From NCBI RefSeq assembly GCF_900129355.1, contig NZ_FQVL01000005.1:1-64000 (forward strand): a DNA stretch of 64,000 nt, in the 5' to 3' direction. Below, piece after piece: positions 34,625 through 44,103 of this stretch; the first letter of the stretch is position 1; every line of letters begins with the position of its first letter. This DNA is from Seinonella peptonophila (GTDB lineage: Bacteria > Bacillota > Bacilli > Thermoactinomycetales > Thermoactinomycetaceae). The notes beneath the pieces were generated by a model. The model saw only the letters and a program-made list of their open reading frames with translations, was not told where the DNA came from and did no database searches. Position numbers and translations under genes: made by a program.

Positions 34625-35170
34625 TTATTTTTTTACAGTATGAATCCACTTTATAAAGCGATCTACCACTTGATCTATAAATTCGATAGTCGGTTGATCA
34701 ATTAATTGTCCCGCTTCATCTATTTTTTCGTGTACCACTCCCACAAAAATCTCATTGCCAGGAAGTACAAGGGCTGACACACCAGGAGAGTTTAAGATAT
34801 CTCGCAAATGCATTTGCGCACGGACTGTTCCATGTAAGCCCATTGATGCACCCGCTACCATAGTTGGCTTGTTAACCAATACTTGCTCAACACGCGAACA
34901 CCAATCTAAAGCATTTTTCAATACAGCCGAAATCGAATGATTATATTCAGGAGTGAGCATCAGTACCCCATCACTATCTGCAATCTGAGCTTTGACCAGC
35001 TTGACGATATCAGGAGGATTGAGTTCATCATCTTGGTTATAGATGGGTAACTGATCAATCGGCACTAGTTCAATCGACAATTTCGCTTGATATCGTTCTT
35101 TCATAAATAAAGCTAACTTTTTATTATAAGAATCACTACGATTACTTCCTACTAATGCGACAATTTTCAA
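34625..35170 (-). CDS. NADPH-dependent FMN reductase
   Basis: 181 residues with a flavodoxin-like fold: IVALVGSNRSDSYNKKLALF binds phosphate of FMN, and LTPEYNHSISAVLKNALDW is the family signature. It probably reduces FMN, quinones or azo compounds. The TTG at 35170 has AAGGAG at a good distance; the GTG at 35179 overlaps the same site and is less likely. Divergent from the HAD gene. Confidence 0.85.
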   Translation of the reverse strand: MKIVALVGSNRSDSYNKKLALFMKERYQAKLSIELVPIDQLPIYNQDDELNPPDIVKLVKAQIADSDGVLMLTPEYNHSISAVLKNALDWCSRVEQVLVNKPTMVAGASMGLHGTVRAQMHLRDILNSPGVSALVLPGNEIFVGVVHEKIDEAGQLIDQPTIEFIDQVVDRFIKWIHTVKK

Positions 35171-35258
35171 TGCTAACACTCCTTAACCTTATATTCAATT
35201 ATTACTATACCCGAAACGATTATTTAGAAACATTGTGATAGAGAGGACGCGTTAACCC

Positions 35259-35945
35259 TTGACTAATGAGCATATCGAAGCCGTGATTTTTGACTTAGAC
35301 GGAACACTAATTGATAGTGAACCTGTTCATTACCTCGCGGAAAAGGAATTGCTACAAGCATATGGTATTGATGGATTTACGATGGAGATGAAAAAACCTT
35401 ATATTGGTAAAAGTACAGAGTCGATTATGGAGGCACTAAAAGAAAAATATCATCTAGATGCTTCACTTGAATCACTTGTTGCAGAGAAAATCAAACGCTA
35501 TTTATACTTAGCATACCGAAATATGGATGTCTATCCCGAAATGCGTACATTCCTACAACAATTAAAAAATAGCAACATCCCACTCGCTATTGCTTCTGGT
35601 TCATCTCGATCGATTATTGAAGAGATCTTAAAAATCACAGAGCTTCAACCGTATTTTTCAGTCGTTGTATCTGCTGAAGAAGTAGCCGCTGGAAAACCAG
35701 CACCTGATGTATTTTTAAAAGCTGCTAATGATTTATCCATCAATCCTGAGCGATGTGTAGTATTGGAAGACTCTCAATATGGAGTAGAGGCTGCCAAACG
35801 AGCTAAGATGTATGCAATTGCCATCCCTTATCTATCTGAGCCACCGCTTCATCCCCTATTTGGGCAAGCCGATTTATTATTTGAGCAAGGCATGTCCCAA
35901 TTCTCTGCTAGCAAAGCAATTAAATGGATCAATGAAAAAAGGTAA
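35259..35945 (+). CDS. HAD phosphatase, beta-phosphoglucomutase-like
   Basis: 228 residues. HAD motif I DLDGTLIDSEPVH, motif II IASGSSRS, motif III AAGKPAPDVFLKA and motif IV VLEDSQYGVEAA are all present, with a four-helix cap after motif I. The substrate is unknown; relatives act on sugar phosphates. TTG start preceded by GAGAGGA. Stands alone. Confidence 0.85.
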   Translation: MTNEHIEAVIFDLDGTLIDSEPVHYLAEKELLQAYGIDGFTMEMKKPYIGKSTESIMEALKEKYHLDASLESLVAEKIKRYLYLAYRNMDVYPEMRTFLQQLKNSNIPLAIASGSSRSIIEEILKITELQPYFSVVVSAEEVAAGKPAPDVFLKAANDLSINPERCVVLEDSQYGVEAAKRAKMYAIAIPYLSEPPLHPLFGQADLLFEQGMSQFSASKAIKWINEKR

Positions 35946-35953
35946 TCATTTTT

Positions 35954-37075
35954 TTAATAGATGATGCCATTCCCTTTGCTCTCTACGTGGATAGTTGGAT
36001 AGAAGTTTGCATGTGTGTATACTTCTTTATAATTCATATGTTTCCATTCATCATTATGGTAGGCGATGATTTGCCGCCCTATTCCTAATCCATCAAATTG
36101 GTGTTTTTGCATCTTTGCAAATAAATGCTTGCAACGGTCCTTTAAAATTTTCTCAATGTAACGGTTTAATTTAGACACTTCTTTTGGAGAATCTAAATTT
36201 GCCGGTGGATATTCCTTCACATTGATTTTTAATCCTAACTTGTAGTAAACATCCAAGTGGTTTCTCCTAACTCGAAGCTCTATTTCAGGTGAGCTTTTCA
36301 TTATTTCAAAGCTCACACGATTCACAGCAGAATGCACATTTGTCATTGGAATCGCTAAACTTACTAAGGCGGTTCCATCATTTTTCCCTCGCATCATCTG
36401 CAAAAGCTTCGATTCTACACGACTTAATGAACCGACCATTCTCTGTCCTCGCATCATGGCAGCACCTACCACTTCGACCTCATTACCTTTTACTTCAAAG
36501 TATGGCAAAGAAAAATCTTCACCAGGATCAAACATCAACGGACAAATGGACTGAATATCTTGAGGGGAAATAACAGATAGCTTTTCTTCTCCTTCTATCA
36601 ACTGATCTAAATATTCACCGATCAATGTTGTACCAATTTTCTGATGTTGAACCACTTCATTTGCTTCCCCTTTTACAATGCCAACCTTAGCATTTAGGGG
36701 GCTTTTTGGTTCACGATAAAAGGAATCTAGTAGTGGATACAGATCCTGTGTTCTGGCTAATTTTTCTGATAAAAGTAACACACGAAATTTAAAAACACGC
36801 AATCTTCCATTTAAACTTGCACTGACCGCTTGGCTCATCTCTCGCATCGAACGTCCTTTTGCATAGTAAATGGTATTATTTGTCTCAATTTGTTGTGTAT
36901 GGGATGTTGTATTACGGACAACGAAACTTCCAAGCAGCTGTCCACCACTTGCTTGATCAAGAGCAATGGTATATACGAGCCGTGCCTGCTTCAATTGGTC
37001 TTGATCCCAACATCCTAATAAAAACAAAGGGAAAATTAACACGAGTAGCATCAAAAACAGCTTGAGTCGCTTCAT
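35954..37075 (-). CDS. gerAC: Ger(x)C family germinant receptor subunit C
   Basis: 373 residues. A signal peptide ends in the lipobox FLLGC, as in GerC proteins, which are lipid-anchored in the spore inner membrane. The rest follows the Ger(x)C pattern: QARLVYTIALDQASGGQLL, YYAKGRSMREMSQAVSAS and PLNAKVGIVKGEANEV. ATGA overlap with the upstream gerB gene indicates coupling. Third gene of the gerA operon; the symbol is by family, not a claim of identity with a given receptor. Confidence 0.9.
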   Translation of the reverse strand: MKRLKLFLMLLVLIFPLFLLGCWDQDQLKQARLVYTIALDQASGGQLLGSFVVRNTTSHTQQIETNNTIYYAKGRSMREMSQAVSASLNGRLRVFKFRVLLLSEKLARTQDLYPLLDSFYREPKSPLNAKVGIVKGEANEVVQHQKIGTTLIGEYLDQLIEGEEKLSVISPQDIQSICPLMFDPGEDFSLPYFEVKGNEVEVVGAAMMRGQRMVGSLSRVESKLLQMMRGKNDGTALVSLAIPMTNVHSAVNRVSFEIMKSSPEIELRVRRNHLDVYYKLGLKINVKEYPPANLDSPKEVSKLNRYIEKILKDRCKHLFAKMQKHQFDGLGIGRQIIAYHNDEWKHMNYKEVYTHANFYPTIHVESKGNGIIY

Positions 37076-38163
37076 GATAATCGCTCCTTTTTCCGAAAAA
37101 AAGAAAGGAGTAGGCAGATGACCGGAATGATAAAGGTGAAAACTGGTATAATTCCAATAAATTTCATTTCATAATATTTAACAGAGAATGGATCTGTTGC
37201 TACATAAGTGAGTAAGGCAGCAATAAGAGCAATTATAGGAACCACTTTTTTAATCGCAATATGATTGTTTATACTTTTCAAACCTTTTCCTGAGATATAC
37301 AGATAGATTGCCAAAGTTGTAGTAGAGGAGAGTACACCAAGATTGAGGAAGATCAAGTCTAGTCTTTCTACCAAACTAAACCGAATCGCCTTTAACATGT
37401 AGATTAATGGCTCTGGTACAATAGCTATCTCTTCTGGGGCAAACACAGCAAGCGAAGTATATACTAAAACTGTATAAATTAATGTTGTTAAAGCATTCGC
37501 TAGTGAAGCCGCCATTAATTTTTGTTTATTTGTTCCATGCACATATGGATAAATAAATAAGATCACTTCAAAACCACCAAAAGCAGGCAATGCTAGAAAC
37601 GCGGTTTGGATAATTTTCAGCCATCCCACTTCTAGAAAGGGCATGGGATAAGTAAAATTAGCAATACTAAGCCCCATTGCTACAAGCAAAAACAATGAGG
37701 GAAGAAAAAGTGATGCGATGACCATCACTCTTGACATAACTTGAAGTGAAGAACGAGCGAGATAAACGCTTGTAAGTAACATAACGAATAATAAGAACCA
37801 ATGGGGGGTTTTAGGAAATACCCATGCTTTTGCTATCTTCACATAAACCATCAACGTAAAGGCGGCTGCTAATAGAAAGAAGCTACTATATATTCCACAT
37901 AATACGCGTCCTAGCCATTTGCCAAAAATATGGATACAGATCTGATAAAAGTCTTGCCCTGAAAAGCGGTTTAAAAGTAGACCAAACAAGAATATGAAAA
38001 TCTGGATACAAACGCCCATCAACAATGATGATATCCAAGCTCCACCCTTTGCAGTTTCTTGCAAATTATGTGGAAGAGAGACTAGCTGTGTTCCGATCTG
38101 CGTCTGTAATATCATACAAAAAAATTGACCACGTGTGATTTTGGTTTTATTCTGATTGATCAT
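37072..38163 (-). CDS. gerAB: GerAB/endospore germination permease
   Basis: 363 residues, ten predicted helices, APC-superfamily fold. The N-terminus KITRGQFFCMILQTQIGTQL is typical of GerB family proteins, which bind the germinant. GAAGGTGGGGAC lies before the ATG, and the gene overlaps gerAA by 17 bases. Germinant (amino acid or sugar) cannot be read from sequence. Confidence 0.92.
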   Translation of the reverse strand: MINQNKTKITRGQFFCMILQTQIGTQLVSLPHNLQETAKGGAWISSLLMGVCIQIFIFLFGLLLNRFSGQDFYQICIHIFGKWLGRVLCGIYSSFFLLAAAFTLMVYVKIAKAWVFPKTPHWFLLFVMLLTSVYLARSSLQVMSRVMVIASLFLPSLFLLVAMGLSIANFTYPMPFLEVGWLKIIQTAFLALPAFGGFEVILFIYPYVHGTNKQKLMAASLANALTTLIYTVLVYTSLAVFAPEEIAIVPEPLIYMLKAIRFSLVERLDLIFLNLGVLSSTTTLAIYLYISGKGLKSINNHIAIKKVVPIIALIAALLTYVATDPFSVKYYEMKFIGIIPVFTFIIPVICLLLSFFRKKERLS

Positions 38164-39589
38164 GTCCCCACCTTCTTGAGCTTTCTACTTGTTTCTTACG
38201 TAATGGCTCCGGTTGGTTTGATCTTTCTTTTAAGCTCCAGACAGGAAAGCGAAAGACAGCATCTTTCCATTCTTTCAAACGCAAAGGTGAAAAAGGTTCA
38301 AAATAAGGTAATCCAAATGATTCTAAACGACACAAATGAATAACTAAAATCATCGTTCCAAATGTGATCCCGACTAATCCCAATACAGCAGCGGCAAACA
38401 TCATAGGGAACCGCAAAAGCCGAACAGCATTGCTCATTTCTTGAGTGGGGACAATAAAGGAAGCAATCGCTGTAATCGCGACAATAATAATCATTGTGTA
38501 TGAAATATAACCAGCATTTACAACCGCATCACCAATTACTAAACCTCCCACAATACCAATCGTCTGACCTACTCGACTAGGCAGTCGAATTCCTGCTTCA
38601 CGAATCAACTCAAGTGTTAATTCCATAATCGCTGCCTCGATCAATGGATGGAAAGGAATTTGTCTGAGAGAACCTTGAATATTGTAAGTTAAATTGAGCG
38701 GAAGCATCTCAGGGTGAAATGAAACCATCGCAATGTAAATGGCAGGTAATTGAAAGGCAAGAAAGAAGCTAATTAAACGAATTATACGCAGAAAAGAACT
38801 CACTTGCCATCGACTATGATAATCATCTGTAGATTGGTAGAACGTAAATAATGATACTGGTGCGATCAAAACAGAAGGATCGCCATCAATAAAAATTGCA
38901 ACACGTCCTTCCATCAAATTGGCGATCACACGATCTGTCCGTTCTGTATTCAGCAATTGGGGAAACGGAGAGGCTGGTGATTCTTCGATAAACTCTTCTA
39001 GATAACCAGGTAATAATTGATCAACTTTGATGCTTGTAATCCTTTTCTTCACTTTCTTGATCAGGATAGGATTTGCCAAATTCTTCATATAGGCTACAAC
39101 AACTTGTGTGTGTGTATCCTTCCCTAAATAGAAGGTGGACAAATGAAGGTGTTTACTTTGAATCTGTCTGCGAATTAATGATAGGTTTTTCAGTATATTT
39201 TCTGTAAAACCTTGATGTGGCCCCCTTACAATCCGCTCATTCTCTGGTTCAACAGCTTCTCTAGCTTCTTCTTTTAATGCGGCAAATAGGTAATTATTCT
39301 TCTCATTTTCTAAGAGCAACAAAACCCAGCCTTGGAGTAACTGCTTGATTACTTGCTCCACATCTTGCTTTACAAGAATGTTAACAGAACGAACGACATG
39401 AACAGGCGAGCCTCGTTCAAGCCGTTGTAAGGGAGTAATAATTTCCCGGACAATTTTTTGCTCATCACAAAGCGTTTTTAGATAAAGCAGAGCTGCTACT
39501 TGCCCTTTACAATGCAACATACGCTGTTCAATATCTATAGAATTAGATAGATTCTCTTTAATTTCATTGATTCTCTCTTCTAATCTCAT
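38147..39589 (-). CDS. gerAA: GerA family spore germination protein
   Basis: 480 residues. A soluble N-terminal region (to about 240) is followed by a membrane domain with four to six helices. IEESPASPFPQLLNTERTD, MEGRVAIFIDGDPSVLIAP and HPLIEAAIMELTLELIREA match GerA hallmarks. ATG with AAGGGGAGGTGG upstream. First gene of the operon, with a sigma-G-like promoter at 39617-39646. Confidence 0.93.
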   Translation of the reverse strand: MRLEERINEIKENLSNSIDIEQRMLHCKGQVAALLYLKTLCDEQKIVREIITPLQRLERGSPVHVVRSVNILVKQDVEQVIKQLLQGWVLLLLENEKNNYLFAALKEEAREAVEPENERIVRGPHQGFTENILKNLSLIRRQIQSKHLHLSTFYLGKDTHTQVVVAYMKNLANPILIKKVKKRITSIKVDQLLPGYLEEFIEESPASPFPQLLNTERTDRVIANLMEGRVAIFIDGDPSVLIAPVSLFTFYQSTDDYHSRWQVSSFLRIIRLISFFLAFQLPAIYIAMVSFHPEMLPLNLTYNIQGSLRQIPFHPLIEAAIMELTLELIREAGIRLPSRVGQTIGIVGGLVIGDAVVNAGYISYTMIIIVAITAIASFIVPTQEMSNAVRLLRFPMMFAAAVLGLVGITFGTMILVIHLCRLESFGLPYFEPFSPLRLKEWKDAVFRFPVWSLKERSNQPEPLRKKQVESSRRWGHDQSE

Positions 39590-39921
39590 CTATCCACCTC
39601 CCCTTCCCGATAACTTTATTATGTATGTTAATCTTTGGAAATATACGGCAGACAGTTTCGTTATAGAGTTGTTTGTTGTGCTAGTAGAAAGGCGGCGTTA
39701 CGCAACCGACTTACAGGCTATGCTGACAAAACCCTCCGAATGGGGGAATCGTAATTCCACATATTGACATCTCCGCCGAGGGTGAAGACAAGATCCATAC
39801 TTTGATGTGAAGGAGATACGGAAGAACTGAAGCAGAGCAGGATGAGGACTAATCCTTTTTCAGTCTCTTTCTAAGCCAAACGGACCCACAGGAACATTAG
39901 TTCCCATGCCCGCTTGCGATT
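39590..39921. other. Region between gerAA and an odd 285-codon ORF
   Basis: Holds the gerA leader and promoter (to 39646). From 39647 to 39921 the base composition is less AT-rich than elsewhere; a GGAACTAAT/ATTAGTTCC dyad at about 39893-39906 lies past the ORF stop. A short open reading frame (IPHIDISAEGEDK) at about 39755-39800 has no start or site. Nothing further can be supported. Confidence 0.4.
39617..39646 (-). promoter_or_regulatory. Sigma-G-like promoter of the gerA operon
   Basis: On the minus strand, GTATA (39642-39646) is followed after exactly 18 bases by CATAATA (39617-39623), matching the sigma-G consensus (GHATR-N18-CATWHTA). It lies about 30 bases upstream of gerAA. Germination receptor operons in Bacillus are expressed in the forespore under sigma-G, so this fits. 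Confidence 0.65.
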
Positions 39922-40779
39922 TTACAGCTCCGATTGAAGCTGGAGTCCCTCCATCAGAACTTTCTCAGCCATGGACAGAGTGAGCCGACAGATTAGCTCA
40001 CCTGTTCTTTCATAGATGACCACCCACTCATCTTCGGAGAGCCGATAGATCACTTTGCCCCCTCTGACTTTGCTCAGTCTTTTGGGGCTGCCAGTCCAGT
40101 TTCTGTTGATCTTGCGCAACTGTTTTGAAGTGATCTCTTCTCGAACTCCTTTCAAACTGACCTGGTCTGCCTCGGCACAGCTTCCCTCGATCCTGGGCTT
40201 ATCTCCACGAAGGATCGCCTCATAGATCGAACGATCCGTAATCTGGCTACCCACTTCACCAGTAACAATCAAGTGCTCCGCGAACACCTGACCACGATGA
40301 TTTTTGATCTCGACCTTTTCCCCCCGAATCTGGGACTTGTAAGCGGATTCCTGAACCCGAATCTTCGACCCAGGGATCAAACCCTGAATCTGTCCCGTCT
40401 TCGTCAGGAATCTGACGTTGATCTCAGCGGCCTCCTTCTGATCAGGGATTCCGACGATCTGGCCTGCTGCTATTCGTACTGTTACACTTCGTCCTGTTAC
40501 CCAGCTTCCAGTTTGGCAGTCGCGCACCTTGAGGTGACCCAAGGAAAGCGCGACTCCTTTGAGCGTATCGATCGAATAGTCTGTACCAAAGTAGACTTCA
40601 TCTACTTCAGCGCGTTCGATTGATGATCCCGGAATGACTGGAAAGATGTTTTGTGGAAAATGCTTATCCGTGATGTGCGGAGAAATCTGTAGGCGCATCA
40701 TCTCTTGCGCCCTTTCCCAATCCAATGAATTCCCCCAAATAACTGTGAGTCCGTCAGGACTTCCGAATGGTCTCTTCAT
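39922..40779 (-). CDS. Orphan 285-residue protein, unrecognised
   Basis: 285 residues with no family recognised. Its sequence is rich in beta-type segments rich in charge and Val/Ile, such as KGVALSLGHLKVRDC, GQIVGIPDQKEAAEINV and GEKVEIKNHRGQVFAEHLIV. The base composition looks GC-richer than its neighbours, hinting at recent acquisition. Transcription is toward gerA. A weak AGGGGAA lies before the ATG. The flanking regions have lower coding density. Neither transposase nor nuclease motifs are visible. Function unknown. Confidence 0.55.
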   Translation of the reverse strand: MKRPFGSPDGLTVIWGNSLDWERAQEMMRLQISPHITDKHFPQNIFPVIPGSSIERAEVDEVYFGTDYSIDTLKGVALSLGHLKVRDCQTGSWVTGRSVTVRIAAGQIVGIPDQKEAAEINVRFLTKTGQIQGLIPGSKIRVQESAYKSQIRGEKVEIKNHRGQVFAEHLIVTGEVGSQITDRSIYEAILRGDKPRIEGSCAEADQVSLKGVREEITSKQLRKINRNWTGSPKRLSKVRGGKVIYRLSEDEWVVIYERTGELICRLTLSMAEKVLMEGLQLQSEL

Positions 40780-40866
40780 GCTTGTACATGAATTCCCCTA
40801 TTCCGTCTCCTTTCGTCCATTTAAGAGACGATATGAAAGAGGAAGATCGCTTAGATCTCCCATATT

Positions 40867-40975
40867 AGAACAAACTTTATGATACAGGTCAATTCGTCTA
40901 ATCTTTCTCTTTCTCAACTATCCTCGCTTCGTGTAGCTGACAAGTAAAATTCGAAAAGATTCACAAGTTTGTTCT
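40867..40975. repeat. 11-bp inverted repeat flanking 87 bp
   Basis: AGAACAAACTT at 40867-40877 is matched by AAGTTTGTTCT at 40965-40975. The pair brackets an 87-bp piece without an ORF, as a short non-autonomous insertion might. No target-site duplication is obvious. It may be chance. Confidence 0.3.
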
Positions 40976-41018
40976 GGACACTTTCAGTTTCATCTAGTCA
41001 GTTTATATTGAAATGTGA

Positions 41019-43589
41019 CTACTTCAAAAACCATTCCGTTGATTGATGAAATGCTAGATAGGTCATTGCATACTCTTCATATCCTTTATTAAATAAAAAT
41101 CTTACTAATGAACGATCTAATATCTCTTCCTTATGTGGATCGATGAGAAATGGATCAATCTTCTTCCAAATTCGATTCTTGCTTACCTCCGATAAATGAA
41201 TCAACGTCTTTGGCTGTTGATCCTCTATATATTCATACTCTAAGAAAATATAAACAACTCCTCGCTCTGATTGAAGTTGTACAATCTCTTTTGGTAAGAT
41301 CGGGAGTGATTGTTGCTTAATCATATCCGCATCTACTTTTAAGCTAATATGATCACGATATTTTGTGATACTCCATTTCACATCTTCAGCATCCATCATT
41401 CCTGGCTTCAATGAAATTCTTCCAAAGAAAGTTGTAATCACCAATCGATTTTTCCGTTCTAAGCGATAGGCAAACACAATATCATGATCAATCACGCCCA
41501 ATCGGGATGCGAAAATGTCCATTCGATTCGCTTCCACTAAAATTTGCAACAATGGTCGTAAATCTTTCATTGTCAGGATTGGCCCTACACGTTCATTCCA
41601 ACGCTCCAATGCATGATCGGTTAACAGTACTTTAAAAGGATGTTCAGTATCTGTAACCCGCTCTTCGACAATCGGTGATGTTTTCTGTTTATATAGTAGT
41701 GAAAGAATCTCCTTTTTACAGTGGAAGGTGGAATCTTGTAGATATCGAAAACGACGCACTTGATATGGATTTGTGAGTCGTTCGATGATGGATTGACGTA
41801 TAAACGGATTAGCTAGTTGTTCATAAATAGATAAAACATCACACGATGGATGAAGCGTTTCTTTTATTTGCAATGGCTCATGATAGCTTTTACGTAAACT
41901 TCGTTCAATCTCTGGATTTTGAATAGATGTAACTTTTTCAAGCCATTGTCTGCCTAAGAAAGATCTTCTGATAAAACGCGAACCAATGATTAATTGCTTT
42001 CCCCACTCTAACATTGCGGGTTGATATCCCGCTTTGGAAGCCTTTTCTAGCAAATTCTTTCCTTCATTCACTCGACTTAGGTCGAAAGGATGCTTCATGA
42101 AATGCTTACCCAGCTCATACATTGCTTGAACATCACCAACATGAGCAAGTTTCCGTAGCCACTTTTCTCCTTCTCTACTCTTTTTCTTTAATCCATCCCC
42201 AGATATCAGCATCTTCCCTAGTTTAAACATAATATCTTTATAACCAGCGGTTGCCCCTAACTCTAACCATTTTTTTGCTTGCTGCACATCTTGACGAACT
42301 CCTTTTCCAGCGATGAGCCGTTTGCTCAATTCAAGATACGCATCCTTAACCCCATCCCTCGCTGCCTGCTCTAACCATTTTCGTCCTTGCTTTCTATCTT
42401 TAGGCACTCCTTTTCCATCAAGCAAACGCTTACCTAGTTCTAGACAGGCAAACGCCATTCCCGACTTTGCCGCCTGTTCTAACCATCGTAAGCCCTGTTT
42501 CACATTTCTAGGTATTCCATTGCCTTCGATGAGCCGTCGACTTAATTCGAAAATTGCATTTTGGTGCCCAGCCTCTGCTGCCTCTTCTAATAACTTTCTT
42601 CCTAGAGGACGATTTTTTTGCATCCCAACACCTGTTAATAACTTTCTTGAGAGTTGAAATTGATCTTCCCAATCTTGATTTCCTGTCTTCGTTTCTATCT
42701 TTTCTCCTATTTGTTGATCCATTGTCTGCGACGTTTGCCCCATTTTCGCTTGAGCATCCATCCACGCTTTAATATCTTGTTGATTCGATTCTGCTAAACG
42801 ATATCCTAGTTGATACATCTGTCGATCTTGCTCACCATAAACGGTCTTTTCCTCAGTGATGAATGTTGCGGGTTGTTTAGACTCTTCTTTAAGTATCTCG
42901 GCACAAATCGGATGAGATATCTTGCTTATTTCCTCTGCCGCCCATTGGGATACCACTCGATATAGTCGACCCCGCTCTTTATGATTCATTTTATCTTTCG
43001 ACTCCGTGATTACCCGTTCCAGTTGCTTACTCAGTTCTAATTGCAGCTCACTATGTCCTGCTGTAGCTCCTTTTTCTAACCAAAGAAATCCTTCTTTTTC
43101 ATTTTTGCTGAGTCCTTTTCCGGTTAATAAACGCTTTCCTAGATCAAGTACTGCATCTTTATATCCCGCCTTAGCAGCTACTCGAAGCCAGTATTCACCT
43201 TTTTGTATATCTTGTTTCACACCCTTTCCATCAATTAAACACCTCCCCAATTCAAATGAGGCATTTTGCAAACCTGCTTCCGCAGCGATCTCAAGCCACA
43301 TGATTCCTTCCCGCTCATTATGCTTCAAATCATTTCCGTTAATCAATCGCTTACCAATCTGAAAGATTGTATGACGATATTTTAGGTCTGCTGCTCTTTG
43401 TACAATTTCTTTTATCCTTACTTCTCGCTTCCCCTGTGACTCATCATGTCTATCAAATACATCTAGAATGGAATAGCGTGTCGCAATCTTTTCTAATAGT
43501 TTTTCGCCGATTTGGCTCTCTTTGCTTTTCTGGTCGTCATAAAAGAATAAAATAAGCTCTTCTAGAAATGGACTTGTCTTCACATCCAT
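41019..43589 (-). CDS. Sel1-repeat protein with C-terminal DUF4258-like domain
   Basis: 856 residues. About ten Sel1-type repeats are visible between residues 70 and 580, for example LELGKRLLDGKGVPKDRKQG and LGRCLIDGKGVKQDIQKGE, each ending in a WLEKAA-type helix. From about 645 the sequence changes: DHALERWNERVG and DIVFAYRLERKNRL then VITTFFGR resemble a DUF4258/RelE-like fold, though not certainly. The start ATG at 43589 has AGGGGTGG five bases upstream. Sel1 repeats mediate protein-protein contacts. Single gene with long flanking spacers. Confidence 0.75.
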   Translation of the reverse strand: MDVKTSPFLEELILFFYDDQKSKESQIGEKLLEKIATRYSILDVFDRHDESQGKREVRIKEIVQRAADLKYRHTIFQIGKRLINGNDLKHNEREGIMWLEIAAEAGLQNASFELGRCLIDGKGVKQDIQKGEYWLRVAAKAGYKDAVLDLGKRLLTGKGLSKNEKEGFLWLEKGATAGHSELQLELSKQLERVITESKDKMNHKERGRLYRVVSQWAAEEISKISHPICAEILKEESKQPATFITEEKTVYGEQDRQMYQLGYRLAESNQQDIKAWMDAQAKMGQTSQTMDQQIGEKIETKTGNQDWEDQFQLSRKLLTGVGMQKNRPLGRKLLEEAAEAGHQNAIFELSRRLIEGNGIPRNVKQGLRWLEQAAKSGMAFACLELGKRLLDGKGVPKDRKQGRKWLEQAARDGVKDAYLELSKRLIAGKGVRQDVQQAKKWLELGATAGYKDIMFKLGKMLISGDGLKKKSREGEKWLRKLAHVGDVQAMYELGKHFMKHPFDLSRVNEGKNLLEKASKAGYQPAMLEWGKQLIIGSRFIRRSFLGRQWLEKVTSIQNPEIERSLRKSYHEPLQIKETLHPSCDVLSIYEQLANPFIRQSIIERLTNPYQVRRFRYLQDSTFHCKKEILSLLYKQKTSPIVEERVTDTEHPFKVLLTDHALERWNERVGPILTMKDLRPLLQILVEANRMDIFASRLGVIDHDIVFAYRLERKNRLVITTFFGRISLKPGMMDAEDVKWSITKYRDHISLKVDADMIKQQSLPILPKEIVQLQSERGVVYIFLEYEYIEDQQPKTLIHLSEVSKNRIWKKIDPFLIDPHKEEILDRSLVRFLFNKGYEEYAMTYLAFHQSTEWFLK

Positions 43590-43607
43590 CCATACCACCC
43601 CTATCAC

Positions 43608-43897
43608 CCTTCATTATATCGATCAAAATATGTTAGATAAATAAATGGATTCAAAATAGAAATAACATATACGATTTATAAACAGATATTACTATTGATT
43701 CACTCTAAATCTTCGAAACAAAATTTTGTCTTTTCATAAGGCGAGCGAATAGGGGAATTGTTCTTTTATATAAACAAAAATTGTTTTACTCTCATTATCA
43801 AGAGGTAATATATATGTTAAAAACTAATAATTACATATCTTAGATATATATCGATAATAAACTTATCAAGGTATAAACATGAAAGGAATGAGTGAAA
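43608..43897. other. Intergenic region between divergent genes
   Basis: About 290 AT-rich bases that should contain promoters for the Sel1 protein and the zinc-finger peptide. I see no clear -35/-10 pair and no RNA. Confidence 0.4.
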
Positions 43898-44047
43898 ATG
43901 CTAGATTGGTTGAAAAAAAGCATGACTCATATCAAAGATATAATCGAATCAAAAGAATGGATTCAATGCAGCAAATGTAAAGGAACTGGTATAAATGCAC
44001 ATGGTGGTGTTTGTGAACATTGCAATGGTGAAGGGGCTAAGTATTAA
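43898..44047 (+). CDS. 49-residue DnaJ-type zinc-finger peptide
   Basis: 49 residues. A basic, amphipathic N-terminus (MLDWLKKSMTHIKDIIESKE) is followed by CSKCKGTGINAHGGVCEHC and NGEGAKY: two CxxCxGxG-type halves that form one zinc-binding unit of the sort repeated in DnaJ. GAAAGGAATGAG lies seven bases before the ATG and an intrinsic terminator follows. The peptide is too short for a J domain, so it is a free-standing zinc finger. Function unknown; a chaperone-associated or RNA-binding role is possible. Confidence 0.72.
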   Translation: MLDWLKKSMTHIKDIIESKEWIQCSKCKGTGINAHGGVCEHCNGEGAKY

Positions 44048-44080
44048 CGCTTAACAAAAGATTGATAAATATACACTCAT

Positions 44081-44103
44081 GACCCGATAAGTGGGTCTTT
44101 TTT
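44081..44103 (+). terminator. Terminator after the zinc-finger peptide
   Basis: GACCC-gataagt-GGGTC followed by TTTTTT. Correct polarity and about 35 bases past the stop. Confidence 0.8.
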
